Positions 19,566 through 29,486 of a stretch of 64,000 nucleotides of DNA are shown piece by piece. The notes under the pieces were generated by a model. That model saw only the letters and a list, made by a program, of their open reading frames with translations, did not search any database and was not told the DNA's origin. This DNA comes from Rubellimicrobium roseum (lineage in GTDB: Bacteria > Pseudomonadota > Alphaproteobacteria > Rhodobacterales > Rhodobacteraceae), in NCBI RefSeq assembly GCF_006152145.1, contig NZ_VDFV01000004.1, forward strand, positions 124,001 through 188,000. The letters run 5' to 3'. The position numbers were made by a program, and so were the translations under genes. Position 1 is the first letter of the stretch; each line of letters begins with the position of its first letter.

Positions 19566-21335
19566 ATGGACGGCACGACCCACATGACACGCGAGATGAC
19601 CGGCGCCCGGATGGTGGTCCAGGCTCTCATGGACCAGGGCGTGGACACGGTGTTCGGCTATCCCGGCGGCGCCGTGCTGCCCATCTATGACGAGATCTTC
19701 CAACAGAACGACATCCGCCACATCCTCGTCCGGCACGAGCAGGCCGCCGTGCACGCGGCCGAGGGCTATGCCCGCTCCACCGGCAAGGTCGGCGTGGCGC
19801 TCGTGACCTCGGGCCCCGGCGCGACCAACGCCGTCACCGGGCTCACCGACGCCCTGATGGACTCGGTCCCCATCGTCGTCCTGACGGGCCAGGTTCCCAC
19901 CTTCATGATCGGCTCGGACGCCTTCCAGGAGGCCGACACCATCGGGATCACCCGCCCCTGCACCAAGGCCAACTGGCTGGTGAAGGAAACCGACCGGCTC
20001 GCCGCCACCCTGCACGAGGCCTTCCACGTCGCCCGCTCGGGCCGCCCCGGCCCCGTCCTCATCGACATCCCCAAGGACGTCCAGTTCGCGACCGGCACCT
20101 ACGCGCCGCGCGCAGGGCACGCCTCGCGCTACCAGCCCGGGCGCCAGCCCGACCCGGCGATGATCGAGGCCATCGTCGAGGCCATGGAAACCGCCGAGCG
20201 TCCGGTCCTCTACACCGGCGGCGGCGTCATCAACTCCGGCCCCGAGGCGACGGCGCTCCTGCGCGAACTGGTTTCCGCCACGGGCTTTCCCATCACCTCG
20301 ACGCTGATGGGCTTGGGCGCCTACCCCGCCTCCGGGCCGCAATGGCTCGGGATGCTCGGGATGCACGGCCTCTACGAGGCCAACATGGCCATGCACGGCT
20401 GCGACCTGATGCTCAACATCGGCGCCCGCTTCGACGACCGCATCACCGGCCGTCTCGACGCCTTCTCGCCCGGCTCGCGCAAGGCGCATGTCGACATCGA
20501 CCCGTCCTCGATCAACAAGGTCGTCCGCGTCGACTTCCCCGTGGTCTCGGACGTGGCCGACGCGCTCCGGGCGATCCTCGAGACGTGGAAGGCCCGCGGC
20601 GCCCGCACGAACCGGGCGGCGCTGGACGCCTGGCAGGGCCAGATAGACCAATGGCGAGCGCGCAAGTGCCTGACCTACACGCCGTCCCAGACCACCATCA
20701 AGCCCCAGTACGCCCTGGAGCGCCTGGAGGCCCTGACCAAGGGCATGGACCGCTACATCTGCACCGAGGTCGGCCAGCACCAGATGTGGGCCGCGCAGTT
20801 CCTGGGCTTCGAGGACCCGAACCGCTGGATGACCTCCGGGGGCCTGGGCACCATGGGCTACGGCTTCCCCGCCTCCATCGGCGTGCAGCTCGCCCACCCC
20901 GACGCGCTCGTCATCAACGTCGCGGGCGAGGCGTCCTGGCTCATGAACATGCAGGAAATGGGGACCGCGATGCAGTATCGCCTGCCGGTCAAGCAGTTCA
21001 TCCTGAACAACGAACGCCTCGGCATGGTCCGCCAGTGGCAGCAACTCCTCCACGGAGAGCGCTACTCCTCCTCCTGGAGCGAGTCCCTGCCCGACTTCGT
21101 GAAGCTTGCCGAGGCCTTCGGGGCCAAGGGCATCCTCTGCAAGGACCCCGCGGACCTCGACGACGCGATCATGGAGATGCTGAACCATCCCGGCCCGGTC
21201 ATCTTCGATTGCTTGGTGGAGAAGCATGAGAACTGCTTCCCCATGATCCCGTCGGGCAAGCCGCATAACGAGATGCTCCTGGGCGATGCCTCCACCAAGG
21301 GGGCGATCCAGGCCGGGGGCGCGGTGCTCGTCTGA
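19566..21335 (+). CDS. ilvB: Acetolactate synthase, large (catalytic) subunit
   Basis: ThDP- and FAD-dependent condensation of pyruvate with pyruvate or 2-oxobutyrate, the first common step of Val, Leu and Ile synthesis. 589 residues from ATG 19566, chosen because AAGGAG (19552-19557) lies 8 bases upstream; GTG 19557 and ATG 19560 are possible but overlap that site. Signatures: GYPGGAVLPIYDEI, the catalytic Glu in RHEQAAVHAAEGYAR, and LGMVRQWQQLLH. The ThDP/Mg motif normally written GDxS reads GEAS (NVAGEASWLMNMQEMG), an Asp-to-Glu change at a metal ligand position. ilvN follows after 24 bases. Confidence 0.96.
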   Translation: MDGTTHMTREMTGARMVVQALMDQGVDTVFGYPGGAVLPIYDEIFQQNDIRHILVRHEQAAVHAAEGYARSTGKVGVALVTSGPGATNAVTGLTDALMDSVPIVVLTGQVPTFMIGSDAFQEADTIGITRPCTKANWLVKETDRLAATLHEAFHVARSGRPGPVLIDIPKDVQFATGTYAPRAGHASRYQPGRQPDPAMIEAIVEAMETAERPVLYTGGGVINSGPEATALLRELVSATGFPITSTLMGLGAYPASGPQWLGMLGMHGLYEANMAMHGCDLMLNIGARFDDRITGRLDAFSPGSRKAHVDIDPSSINKVVRVDFPVVSDVADALRAILETWKARGARTNRAALDAWQGQIDQWRARKCLTYTPSQTTIKPQYALERLEALTKGMDRYICTEVGQHQMWAAQFLGFEDPNRWMTSGGLGTMGYGFPASIGVQLAHPDALVINVAGEASWLMNMQEMGTAMQYRLPVKQFILNNERLGMVRQWQQLLHGERYSSSWSESLPDFVKLAEAFGAKGILCKDPADLDDAIMEMLNHPGPVIFDCLVEKHENCFPMIPSGKPHNEMLLGDASTKGAIQAGGAVLV

Positions 21336-21359
21336 GCGCCGGGAAAAGGATACAGGGAC

Positions 21360-21926
21360 ATGGCTCTCAACATCGCGACCGGCTCGACGAGCCACTCGGC
21401 CTACGACCTTCGTTCCACCTTCTCCGAGGTGGTGGAGAAGCACACCCTTGCCGTCATCGTGGACAACGAGCCCGGCGTGCTCGCCCGCGTGATCGGGCTC
21501 TTCTCAGGCCGCGGCTACAACATCGAATCGCTCACGGTGGCCGAGACGGACCACCAGGGGCACCTGAGCCGCATCACCATCGTGACCGCCGGCACGCCGC
21601 AGATCATCGACCAGATCGAGGCGCAGCTCGGCCGTATCGTGCAGGTGCGCGCCGTCCACGACCTGACCGCCGAAGGTCCGGCGGTCGAGCGGGAACTGGC
21701 GCTCCTCAAGGTCGTGGCGACCGGCGACCACCGCGTCGAGGCCCTGCGCCTTGCCGACATCTTCCGGGCCAAGGCGGTCGATTCCACCCTGGGCAGCTTC
21801 GTCTTCGAGATCACCGGCACGCCCGAAAAGGTCGACGCCTTCGCCGATCTGATGCGGCCTCTGGGCCTGCAGGAGATTGCGCGGACCGGCGTCGCGGCGC
21901 TGTCGCGGGGCGTCAAGACGGCCTGA
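21360..21926 (+). CDS. ilvN: Acetolactate synthase, small (regulatory) subunit
   Basis: Valine-sensing regulatory partner of IlvB. 188 residues: N-terminal ACT domain (about residues 25-100; VDNEPGVLARVIGLFSGRGYNIESLTV is the family hallmark) and a C-terminal ALS_ss_C domain (VATGDHRVEALRLADIF through LGSFVFEITGTPEKVDAFADLM). Co-transcribed with ilvB and therefore under the same attenuator. A strong terminator follows. Confidence 0.97.
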   Translation: MALNIATGSTSHSAYDLRSTFSEVVEKHTLAVIVDNEPGVLARVIGLFSGRGYNIESLTVAETDHQGHLSRITIVTAGTPQIIDQIEAQLGRIVQVRAVHDLTAEGPAVERELALLKVVATGDHRVEALRLADIFRAKAVDSTLGSFVFEITGTPEKVDAFADLMRPLGLQEIARTGVAALSRGVKTA

Positions 21927-21943
21927 GGCGGCCCCAAACATTA

Positions 21944-21980
21944 GGCCCGCGCCGGTTAGCCCCGGCGCGGGCCTTTCCTT
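21944..21980 (+). terminator. Intrinsic terminator of ilvBN
   Basis: Perfect 12-bp stem GGCCCGCGCCGG (21944-21955) with CCGGCGCGGGCC (21962-21973), a 6-base loop and a T-rich tail TTTCCTTTCCC. Confidence 0.9.
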
Positions 21981-22029
21981 TCCCTCCGCCTTTTGATCGA
22001 ACGGTCAAAACAGCGGATGGGGAACGGGC

Positions 22030-22965
22030 ATGACGCCGCGCAAGATCATCATCGATACCGATCCGGGGCAGGACGACGCCATCGCCATCCTGCTCGCGCT
22101 CGCCTCGCCCGAGATCGAGCTTCTGGGCGTGACGACGGTCGCGGGCAACGTGCCGCTCGCCCGCACGCAGGAGAACGCCCGCAAGGCCGTCGAGCTGTCC
22201 GGCCGCCCGGTCCCCGTGATGGCGGGCTGCGACCGCCCCCTCCGGCGCCCCCTTAGTACGGCCGAGCACGTCCACGGCAAGACAGGCCTCGACGGCGCCG
22301 ACCTGCCCGAGCCGTCCATTCCGCTCGACCCCCGCCATGGCGTCGACTTCCTGATCGACACGCTGCGCGCCCATCCCGCAGGCACCGTCACGATCTGCAT
22401 TCTCGGGCCGATGACGAACGTCGCCACCGCCTTCCTGCGCGCCCCCGACTTGGTGGAGCGCGTGCGGGAGATCGTCCTCATGGGAGGCGGCTACTTCGAA
22501 CAGGGCAACATCACCCCGGCGGCCGAGTTCAACATCTACGTGGACCCCGAGGCCGCCGAGACGGTCATCAAGTGCGGGCGCCCCGTGACCATCATCCCGC
22601 TCGACTGCACGCACAAGGCGCTGACCACCCGCGCCCGCGTGGACGCCTTCCGAGCGCTGGGCACCCGCGTCGGCGCCGTCGTCGCCGGCTGGCTCGACTT
22701 CTTCGAGCGTTTCGACGTGCAGAAATACGGCTCGGAGGGCGGGCCGCTCCACGACCCCTGCGTGATCGCCTACCTGCTGCGGCCCGACCTCTTCGCGGGA
22801 CGCCACATCAACGTGGAAATAGAGACCCGGTCCGAGCTGACCCGCGGCGCCATGGTCGCGGACTGGTGGCGCGTGAGCGGGCGCGCCCCCAACGCCACCT
22901 TCCTCAAGGAGGTGGACGCAGACGGCTACTTCGCGCTCCTGACCGAGAGGCTGGCGGTGCTCTAG
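22030..22965 (+). CDS. Inosine-uridine preferring nucleoside hydrolase family protein
   Basis: 311 residues. The N-terminal DTDPGQDD (residues 9-16) is the calcium-binding Asp cluster of the nucleoside hydrolase family, supported by GVTTVAGNVPL, ILGPMTNVA, MGGGYFEQGNITPAAEFNIYVDPEAA and, near the end, GPLHDPCVIAYLL with the conserved His/Asp. These enzymes split ribonucleosides to base and ribose for salvage. Substrate range (purine, pyrimidine or both) cannot be read from sequence. No signal peptide, so cytoplasmic. The start follows GGGGAACGGGC. Confidence 0.93.
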   Translation: MTPRKIIIDTDPGQDDAIAILLALASPEIELLGVTTVAGNVPLARTQENARKAVELSGRPVPVMAGCDRPLRRPLSTAEHVHGKTGLDGADLPEPSIPLDPRHGVDFLIDTLRAHPAGTVTICILGPMTNVATAFLRAPDLVERVREIVLMGGGYFEQGNITPAAEFNIYVDPEAAETVIKCGRPVTIIPLDCTHKALTTRARVDAFRALGTRVGAVVAGWLDFFERFDVQKYGSEGGPLHDPCVIAYLLRPDLFAGRHINVEIETRSELTRGAMVADWWRVSGRAPNATFLKEVDADGYFALLTERLAVL

Positions 22966-22998
22966 CGACCGCTTGGCCCAGGCGGGTGCGGCCCCTAC

Positions 22999-24420
22999 AT
23001 GGGCTCCATGACCCTCCACATCCCCTTCGACAACAGCTACGCCCGCCTGCCCGACCGTTTCTACGTCCGGCAGGACCCGGTCCCGGTCGCCGAACCCCGG
23101 CTCCTCGCGCTGAACGAGGTGCTGGCCCGGGATCTTGGCCTCGACCCCGCCGCGCTCGCCTCGCCCGAGGGCCTCGCCATGCTGGCCGGCAACGCCGTGC
23201 CCGAAGGGGCCGAGCCGCTCGCGCAAGCCTATGCCGGGCACCAGTTCGGCGGCTGGAACCCGCGCCTGGGCGATGGACGGGCGATCCTCTTGGGCGAGGT
23301 CGTCGACGCCCAAGGCCGGCGCCGCGACATCCAGCTCAAGGGCTCGGGCCGCACGCCCTTCTCGCGCATGGGGGACGGCCGCGCCTGGGTCGGCCCCGTC
23401 CTGCGCGAGTTCGTCGTCTCCGAGGCGATGCACGCGATGGGCGTCCCCACCACCCGCGCGCTCTCGGCCGTCGCCACCGGCGAGACGATCCGGCGCGAGC
23501 GCGCCTATCCGGGCGCGGTGCTGGCCCGCGTGGCCTCCAGCCACATCCGGGTGGGCACCTTCCAGTACTTCTACGCCCGCAACGACATGGAGGCGCTGGC
23601 CGCGCTCACCGACCACGTCCTGAGCCGCCACTATCCCGAGGCCGAGGGCGCCATGGGGCTCCTGCGCGCGGTGGTCGACCGGCAGGCGCGGCTCGTGGCG
23701 CAGTGGATGTCGCTGGGCTTCATCCATGGCGTGATGAACACGGACAACATGGCGGTGTCGGGCGAGACCATCGACTACGGTCCTTGCGCCTTCATGGACG
23801 CCTACCACCCGGACACCGTGTTCTCGTCCATCGATGCCCACGGCCGCTACGCCTATCGCCAGCAGCCGCAAGTCGCGGCCTGGAACCTCGCGCAGCTCGC
23901 CACCGCGCTCCTGCCGCTGATGGGCAACGAAGCCGCGATCCCCGAGGCGACCGAGGTCGTCCAGGGCCTCGCGCCCATCTACGCCGCCGAATGGACCCGC
24001 CGCTTCGCTGCCAAGCTGGGCCTCGACCCCGAGGACCCGCAGGTGCAGCCACTGGCCACGCGGCTCCTCGACCAGATGGCGGCGACGGGGGCCGACTTCA
24101 CGATCACGTTCCGCGCGCTCGCGGAGGGCACGGACCTGCCGGACCTCCTCGCCGCGCAGCCCGAGTTCCAGCAGTGGCGCAAGGACTGGGAGGCGAAGTC
24201 CCCCGACCTCGCCGCGATGCGCCGCGCGAATCCCGCGATCATCCCGCGCAACCACCGGGTCGAGGCGATGATCCAGGCCGCCGTCGAGGGCGACCTCGGG
24301 CCGCTGGAGGACCTGCGGGCCGCCTTGGCGGACCCCTTCGAGCCCGACCCGCGCTTCGACCACCTCCGTGTGCCGCCGCAGGAGGAGGAAAAGGTGCTCC
24401 AGACCTTCTGCGGCACATGA
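22999..24420 (+). CDS. selO: SelO/YdiU-family protein AMPylase
   Basis: Pseudokinase-fold enzyme that transfers AMP to protein hydroxyls and is linked to redox stress. 473 residues. Signatures: [67 protein letters not shown] (metal and catalytic Asp region). A Cys three residues from the end (TFCGT) sits where eukaryotic SelO has selenocysteine. ATG 22999 or ATG 23008 could be the start. It lies 33 bases after the nucleoside hydrolase and may be co-transcribed, without an obvious functional link. Confidence 0.93.
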   Translation: MGSMTLHIPFDNSYARLPDRFYVRQDPVPVAEPRLLALNEVLARDLGLDPAALASPEGLAMLAGNAVPEGAEPLAQAYAGHQFGGWNPRLGDGRAILLGEVVDAQGRRRDIQLKGSGRTPFSRMGDGRAWVGPVLREFVVSEAMHAMGVPTTRALSAVATGETIRRERAYPGAVLARVASSHIRVGTFQYFYARNDMEALAALTDHVLSRHYPEAEGAMGLLRAVVDRQARLVAQWMSLGFIHGVMNTDNMAVSGETIDYGPCAFMDAYHPDTVFSSIDAHGRYAYRQQPQVAAWNLAQLATALLPLMGNEAAIPEATEVVQGLAPIYAAEWTRRFAAKLGLDPEDPQVQPLATRLLDQMAATGADFTITFRALAEGTDLPDLLAAQPEFQQWRKDWEAKSPDLAAMRRANPAIIPRNHRVEAMIQAAVEGDLGPLEDLRAALADPFEPDPRFDHLRVPPQEEEKVLQTFCGT

Positions 24421-24452
24421 ACGAAGGGCGGGACCGTGGCCCCGCCCTTCGT
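24421..24452. terminator. Bidirectional terminator, selO / cyclophilin
   Basis: Perfect 12-bp stem ACGAAGGGCGGG (24421-24432) with CCCGCCCTTCGT (24441-24452) and an 8-base loop between convergent genes. Confidence 0.8.
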
Positions 24453-24471
24453 CATTCCCTCACGCCACCCG

Positions 24472-25017
24472 TCACTCGGTGACGCGCACGTCCACCATGC
24501 GATCGGGCGTGCCGCTCACCTCGCCGTTGGCGCCGTCGCCGCGCTTGATGGCGTCCAGCACCTCCAGGCCCGACGTCACCTCGCCCACCACCGTGTACTG
24601 GCTGTTCAGGTGCGGGGCATCGGAGAACATGATGAAGAACTGGCTGTTGGCGCTGTTGGGGTCCGACGACCGCGCCATGCCCACCACGCCGCGCGCGAAG
24701 GGCCGGTCCGAGAACTCGGCCTCCAGGTCCGGCAGGTCCGAGCCGCCGGTCCCCGCCAGCGACAGGTCCCCGCCCTCCTTGCCGTTCTGCACGTCGCCGG
24801 TCTGGGCCATGAAGCCCTCGATCACGCGGTGGAACACGACGTTGTCGTACTGGTCGCCGCTCGCGAGTTCCGTGATCCGCGCGACGTGGTTCGGCGCCAC
24901 GTCCTCGAAGAGATCGACCACGATGGTCCCGTTCGCCTCGCCGGCCACGTCGATCTCGAGCCCCGTCGCCAGGGCGGGCGTCCCCGCCAGCGCGAGAAGG
25001 ATGGCAAGTCGCTTCAT
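24472..25017 (-). CDS. Periplasmic cyclophilin-type peptidylprolyl isomerase
   Basis: 181 residues with a signal peptide (MKRLAILLALAGTPALA). The cyclophilin domain carries YDNVVFHRVIEGFMAQTGD, SANSQFFIMFSD and LNSQYTVVGEV; the catalytic Arg (in FHRV) and the FFI segment are present. It catalyses cis-trans isomerisation of prolyl bonds, here in the periplasm. The start overlaps the stop of the cytoplasmic cyclophilin upstream by 4 bases, so the two are translationally coupled. Confidence 0.94.
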   Translation of the reverse strand: MKRLAILLALAGTPALATGLEIDVAGEANGTIVVDLFEDVAPNHVARITELASGDQYDNVVFHRVIEGFMAQTGDVQNGKEGGDLSLAGTGGSDLPDLEAEFSDRPFARGVVGMARSSDPNSANSQFFIMFSDAPHLNSQYTVVGEVTSGLEVLDAIKRGDGANGEVSGTPDRMVDVRVTE

Positions 25018-25550
25018 TGGGTTCCTCCGGTCTGCTGATCGCCGGCGTCATCCGCCGCCACCCGGACGCGGATCATGCGGTCGGGGTTCTGGGGCGGCTC
25101 GCCGCGCGTGATCCTGTCGACATGCTCCATGCCCGAGATCACCCGTCCGTAGACGGTGTACTGCCCGTTCAGGAAGCTGTTGTCCTTGAAGTTGATGAAG
25201 AACTGGCTGTTGGCGCTGTTGGGGTTCGACGACCGCGCCGCGCCCAGCGTGCCGCGGGCGTGGGGCTCCCTGGAGAACTCGGCCGGCAGGTCCGGCAGGT
25301 CCGACCCGCCCGTGCCCGCGCGACGGGGGTTGTAGTCCTTTTCCATGTTCCCGTTCTCGACGTCGCCGGTCTGGGCCATGAAGCCCTCGATGACGCGGTG
25401 GAAGGCCACGTTGTCATAGGCGCCCCGACGCGCCAGCTCCTTCATCCGCTCGGCGTGCTTGGGCGCGACCTGCGGCAGGAGCTCGATCACGACCGGCCCG
25501 TCCTTGAGCTCGATGATGATGGTGTTCTCGGGGTCCTTGATGTCGGCCAT
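25014..25550 (-). CDS. Cytoplasmic cyclophilin-type peptidylprolyl isomerase
   Basis: 178 residues without a signal peptide; otherwise a close paralogue of the downstream gene (YDNVAFHRVIEGFMAQTGD, SANSQFFINFKD, LNGQYTVYGRV). Cyclophilin active-site residues are intact. The pair looks like a tandem duplication in which one copy gained an export signal. GGAGGGCCC stands before the ATG. Divergent from pgk. Confidence 0.94.
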   Translation of the reverse strand: MADIKDPENTIIIELKDGPVVIELLPQVAPKHAERMKELARRGAYDNVAFHRVIEGFMAQTGDVENGNMEKDYNPRRAGTGGSDLPDLPAEFSREPHARGTLGAARSSNPNSANSQFFINFKDNSFLNGQYTVYGRVISGMEHVDRITRGEPPQNPDRMIRVRVAADDAGDQQTGGTQ

Positions 25551-25674
25551 CGGGCCCTCCCTTCATTCTGGACTGCGCGAGACTTAGAGGCCGCCCGGCC
25601 CAAAGCCAATCCCGCCGTTGACCTCACGGGCCCGAGAGGCCACCTGTAGCGCGCTGGAGCGGAAGGAGACGGGA

Positions 25675-26862
25675 ATGCCCTGGAAATCGGTTGAGCAGAT
25701 GGACCTGCGCGGCAAGCGCGTGCTGACCCGCGTGGACCTGAACGTCCCGGTGGAGAACGGGCAGGTCACCGACACCACGCGGATCGACCGCATCGTGCCC
25801 ACGATCCGCGCGATCCTGGCCGGGGGCGGAAAGCCGATCCTGCTGGCGCATTTCGGCCGGCCCAAGGGCAAGGTGGACCCGTCCCAGTCGCTCCGCCTCG
25901 TGGGCCCGGCGCTGAAGGAGGCCCTGGGCCAGCCGGTGTTCTTCGCGCCCGACTGCGTGGGCCCCCAGGCCGAGGCCGCCGTCGCCGCGCTGCAGGACGG
26001 CGAGGTGCTTCTTCTGGAGAACACCCGCTTTCACCCCGAGGAGGAGAAGAACGACCCCGCCTTCGCCGCCGCGATGGCGCGGCTCGGTGACGTCTACTGC
26101 AACGACGCCTTTTCCGCCGCGCACCGGGCCCATGCTTCGACCGAGGGGCTCGCCCGCCTCCTGCCCTCCTGCGCGGGTCTCCTGATGGCCGAGGAACTGT
26201 CGGCGCTCGACCGCGCACTGGGCAACCCGCAGCGGCCCGTGGTCGCCATCGTCGGCGGCTCCAAGGTCTCGACCAAGCTCGACCTTCTGAACAACCTCGT
26301 GACCAAGGTGGACCACCTCGTGATCGGCGGCGCGATGGCCAACACCTTCCTGCACGCTCAGGGCTACCCCGTGGGCCATTCGCTCCACGAGCCCGACCTC
26401 GCCGAAACCGCCCGCGCCATCCTGACCGCCGCCGAACGCGCCGGCTGCGAGATCGTGCTGCCCCGCGACGTGGTCGTGGCCAAGGAACTGGCCCCCGGCG
26501 CGACGGAAAGCTTCGTCTCGCCCCATGAATGCCCCGACGACATGATGATCCTCGACGTGGGCCCGCAGACGGTGAGCTACGTCGACACGGTGCTGCGCGG
26601 CGCCCGGACGCTGATCTGGAACGGCCCCGTCGGCGCCTTCGAGACCCCGCCCTTCGACGCCGGCACCCACGCCATCGCCCGCAAGGCGGCGGATCTCACG
26701 CAGGCCGGGGGCCTCGTCTCGGTGGCGGGCGGGGGCGACACGGTCGCGGCGCTCAACGACACGGGCGTGGCGGGCCACTTCACCTATGTCTCCAGCGCCG
26801 GGGGAGCCTTCCTCGAATGGATGGAGGGCAAGGTCCTGCCCGGCGTGGCCGCGCTCGGGTGA
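25675..26862 (+). CDS. pgk: Phosphoglycerate kinase
   Basis: Converts 1,3-bisphosphoglycerate and ADP to 3-phosphoglycerate and ATP (reversible; glycolysis and gluconeogenesis). 395 residues, normal length. Signatures: [12 protein letters not shown] near the N-terminus, [51 protein letters not shown] and the C-terminal nucleotide site [15 protein letters not shown] 25675 follows GGAAGGAGAC; a longer frame from 25618 is not family-like. Confidence 0.97.
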   Translation: MPWKSVEQMDLRGKRVLTRVDLNVPVENGQVTDTTRIDRIVPTIRAILAGGGKPILLAHFGRPKGKVDPSQSLRLVGPALKEALGQPVFFAPDCVGPQAEAAVAALQDGEVLLLENTRFHPEEEKNDPAFAAAMARLGDVYCNDAFSAAHRAHASTEGLARLLPSCAGLLMAEELSALDRALGNPQRPVVAIVGGSKVSTKLDLLNNLVTKVDHLVIGGAMANTFLHAQGYPVGHSLHEPDLAETARAILTAAERAGCEIVLPRDVVVAKELAPGATESFVSPHECPDDMMILDVGPQTVSYVDTVLRGARTLIWNGPVGAFETPPFDAGTHAIARKAADLTQAGGLVSVAGGGDTVAALNDTGVAGHFTYVSSAGGAFLEWMEGKVLPGVAALG

Positions 26863-26941
26863 TCCGTTAGCGCTGCCAAGCCATTGCCCCTCGCGCCGCC
26901 GCGCCTTACCCCTTCCGCGACCCTTCAACACGAGGCCAGCC

Positions 26942-27862
26942 ATGACCATCACATCCACCGTGCAGTCGATCCTGAGGAACTACGAGGGCGAGACCCCCGG
27001 CGTGAAGGCCAACCTCGCGCGGATGCTGATGCAGGGGCGGCTCGCGGGCACGGGCCGGATGGTGATCCTGCCGGTGGACCAGGGCTTCGAGCACGGGCCC
27101 GCCCGCAGCTTCGCGGTCAACTCCGAGGCCTATGACCCCCACTACCACTACCAGCTCGCCCTCGACGCGGGGCTTTCGGCCTATGCCGCCCCGCTCGGGC
27201 CCCTGGAGGCCGGCGCCGATACCTTCGCGGGCCAGATCCCGACGATCCTCAAGGTGAACTCGTCGAACTCGCTCCTGCCCGCCGGGCCCAAGACCCAGGC
27301 CGTCACCGCCACGGTGGACGACGCGCTGCGGCTGGGCTGCGCCGCCATCGGCTTCACGATCTACCCGGGCTCCTCTCGCTCGCTCGAGATGTTCGAGGAC
27401 ATCGCCGAGATGCGCAAGGAAGCCGCCGCCAAGGGCGTGGCGACGGTGATCTGGTCCTACCCGCGCGGCGAGGACCTCGACAGCAAGGGCGAGACGGCCG
27501 TGGACGTGACGGCTTACGCCGCCCATATCGCCGCGCTGCTGGGCGCTCACATCATCAAGGTGAAGCTGCCCACCGACCACCTGTCGCAGCCCGAGGCCAA
27601 GAAGGTCTACGAGGCGCAGAAGATCGACGTCAGCTCGCAGGCCGCGCGCGTGCGCCACGTCGTCCAGGCCTGCTTCAACGGCCGCCGCCTGGTGGTCTTC
27701 TCGGGCGGCGCCGCCAAGGGCGAGGATTCGGTGCTCCAGGACGGCCGCGACATCCACGCGGGCGGCGGCAACGGCTCGATCATCGGCCGGAACGTCTTCC
27801 AGCGCCCGCGCGCCGAGGCCCTGGCGCTGCTCGAGCAGCTCGTGGGCATCTACACGGCCTGA
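26942..27862 (+). CDS. Class I fructose-bisphosphate aldolase (DhnA/FbaB type)
   Basis: Reversible cleavage of fructose 1,6-bisphosphate through a Schiff base. 306 residues. Features: LPVDQGFEHGPARSF near residue 45, AIGFTIYPGSS, VIWSYPRGEDL, the strand AHIIKVKLPTD holding the candidate Schiff-base lysine (206 or 208), and the phosphate-binding glycines VVFSGGAAKGEDSV and GGGNGSIIGRNVFQR. This is the archaeal-type class I aldolase, not the muscle type or the metal-dependent class II. It follows pgk by 79 bases, so both may be expressed together. Confidence 0.93.
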   Translation: MTITSTVQSILRNYEGETPGVKANLARMLMQGRLAGTGRMVILPVDQGFEHGPARSFAVNSEAYDPHYHYQLALDAGLSAYAAPLGPLEAGADTFAGQIPTILKVNSSNSLLPAGPKTQAVTATVDDALRLGCAAIGFTIYPGSSRSLEMFEDIAEMRKEAAAKGVATVIWSYPRGEDLDSKGETAVDVTAYAAHIAALLGAHIIKVKLPTDHLSQPEAKKVYEAQKIDVSSQAARVRHVVQACFNGRRLVVFSGGAAKGEDSVLQDGRDIHAGGGNGSIIGRNVFQRPRAEALALLEQLVGIYTA

Positions 27863-28041
27863 TCGGCCCTTTCCGATGCCGGCGGCCCATGGCCGTCGGC
27901 GTCATCCGGCCCGGCCCCTGTGGCCTCGGCGCCTCAGGCTCGCGGCTGCGGCGCCGAACGTCTCGCCAAGCCTGCCCGCCCCGTGCCACGCTCCGCCAAA
28001 GGCGCCCGGCAGAGGCGCACCGGGCAGCGAGGGCATTCATC

Positions 28042-28341
28042 ATGATCCGCCGGACACGCGCGCCGTTGGGCTTCGTGGTCTACACGACCGCGATGGGCCT
28101 CTTCGCGCTCTACTTCATCTTCGCCGCGATCCAGGGCGACTTCGGCATCTTCCGCCGCGCCGAGGTTGACGCCGAGGCGCTGGAGCTGAAGGTGCAGCTC
28201 GCCTCCCTGTCGGAGCAGGTCGCCCGGATGGAGAACCTGACCCGCCGCCTTTCCGACGACTATCTCGACCTCGACCTGCTCGACCAGCAGGCCCGCGACG
28301 TGCTGGGCCTGATCCGCCCGGACGAGGTGGTCATCCGCTGA
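28042..28341 (+). CDS. FtsB/DivIC-like septum formation initiator family protein
   Basis: 99 residues: a short basic N-terminus, one transmembrane helix (about residues 9-29, GFVVYTTAMGLFALYFIFAA), then a coiled coil with leucine repeats (ALELKVQLASLSEQVARMENLTRRL) and the end motif LDQQARDVLGLIRPDEVVI, typical of FtsB-like division proteins. It would bridge FtsL and FtsQ at the septum. The position upstream of pdhA is a common alphaproteobacterial arrangement. ATG 28042 begins the family-like sequence; the upstream open frame is not. Confidence 0.88.
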   Translation: MIRRTRAPLGFVVYTTAMGLFALYFIFAAIQGDFGIFRRAEVDAEALELKVQLASLSEQVARMENLTRRLSDDYLDLDLLDQQARDVLGLIRPDEVVIR

Positions 28342-28466
28342 CCTTTCCCGAATGTCGCCGGGGCCTTCTCGCCGCAGCGCGGCGAGGGCGGCCCCTCGCC
28401 AAGGCCGTCGCGCTCCGCTAAGTCCTTTCGGGACATCCGACCAAGGTCGAGGCAGGAGAAGACCCC

Positions 28467-29486
28467 ATGGCCACCGCGACAGCAGCGCCCACCGCCACGC
28501 CCGAACCCGAATCAGAGGCCCGTCCGAACGTCTCCCGCGACGAGCTTCTGAAGTATTACCGCGAGATGCTGCTCATCCGCCGCTTCGAGGAGAAGGCCGG
28601 CCAGCTCTACGGCATGGGCCTGATCGGCGGCTTCTGCCACCTCTACATCGGCCAGGAAGCGGTCGTGGTGGGCCTCGAAGCCGCCGCCGAGGAGGGCGAC
28701 AAGCGGATCACCTCCTACCGCGACCACGGACACATGCTCGCCTGCGGCATGGACGCCAAGGGCGTGATGGCCGAGCTCACGGGCCGCGAAGGAGGCTACT
28801 CCAAGGGCAAGGGCGGCTCCATGCACATGTTCAGCAAGGAGCGGCATTTCTACGGCGGCCACGGGATCGTCGCGGCGCAGGTGCCCATCGGCGCGGGCCT
28901 CGCCTTCGCGGACAAGTACCTGAACAACGGCCGCGTGACCTTCACCTACTTCGGCGACGGCGCCGCGAACCAGGGCCAGGTCTACGAAAGCTACAACATG
29001 GCCCAGCTCTGGAGCCTCCCGGTCGTCTTCGTGATCGAGAACAACCAGTACGCCATGGGGACCTCCGTCAAGCGCTCCACCATGTCCCGCACCTACTGGG
29101 AGCGTGGCGCCGCCTACGGCATCGCCGGAGAGGAGGTGGACGGCATGGACGTCCTCGCCGTCAAGGCGGCCGGAGAGCGCGCCGTCGCGCACTGCCGCTC
29201 GGGCGCCGGTCCGTACATCCTCGAGGTCAAGACCTATCGCTACCGCGGCCACTCCATGTCGGACCCCGCCAAGTACCGCACCCGCGAGGAGGTCCAGAAG
29301 ATGAAGGAGGAGCGCGACCCGATCGAGCAGGTCCGCTCTATGCTCCTCACCGGCAGCCACGCGAGCGAGGACGACCTCAAGGCGATCGACAAGGAGATCC
29401 GCGATATCGTCAACGAGGCGGCCGAGTTCTCGAAGGAAAGCCCCGAACCTGACCTGACTGAGCTCTGGACCGATATCGTCGCCTGA
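28467..29486 (+). CDS. pdhA: Pyruvate dehydrogenase E1 component, alpha subunit
   Basis: ThDP-dependent decarboxylation of pyruvate together with the beta subunit encoded next. 339 residues. Signatures: RRFEEKAGQLYGMGLIGGF, YRDHGHMLACGMD, GGHGIVAAQVPIGAGLAFA, the ThDP/Mg motif FGDGAANQGQVYE, and the phosphorylation-loop-like YRYRGHSMSDPAKYR. An Ala/Thr/Pro-rich N-terminal extension of about 25 residues precedes the domain. AGGAGAAG lies before the ATG. Confidence 0.97.
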   Translation: MATATAAPTATPEPESEARPNVSRDELLKYYREMLLIRRFEEKAGQLYGMGLIGGFCHLYIGQEAVVVGLEAAAEEGDKRITSYRDHGHMLACGMDAKGVMAELTGREGGYSKGKGGSMHMFSKERHFYGGHGIVAAQVPIGAGLAFADKYLNNGRVTFTYFGDGAANQGQVYESYNMAQLWSLPVVFVIENNQYAMGTSVKRSTMSRTYWERGAAYGIAGEEVDGMDVLAVKAAGERAVAHCRSGAGPYILEVKTYRYRGHSMSDPAKYRTREEVQKMKEERDPIEQVRSMLLTGSHASEDDLKAIDKEIRDIVNEAAEFSKESPEPDLTELWTDIVA

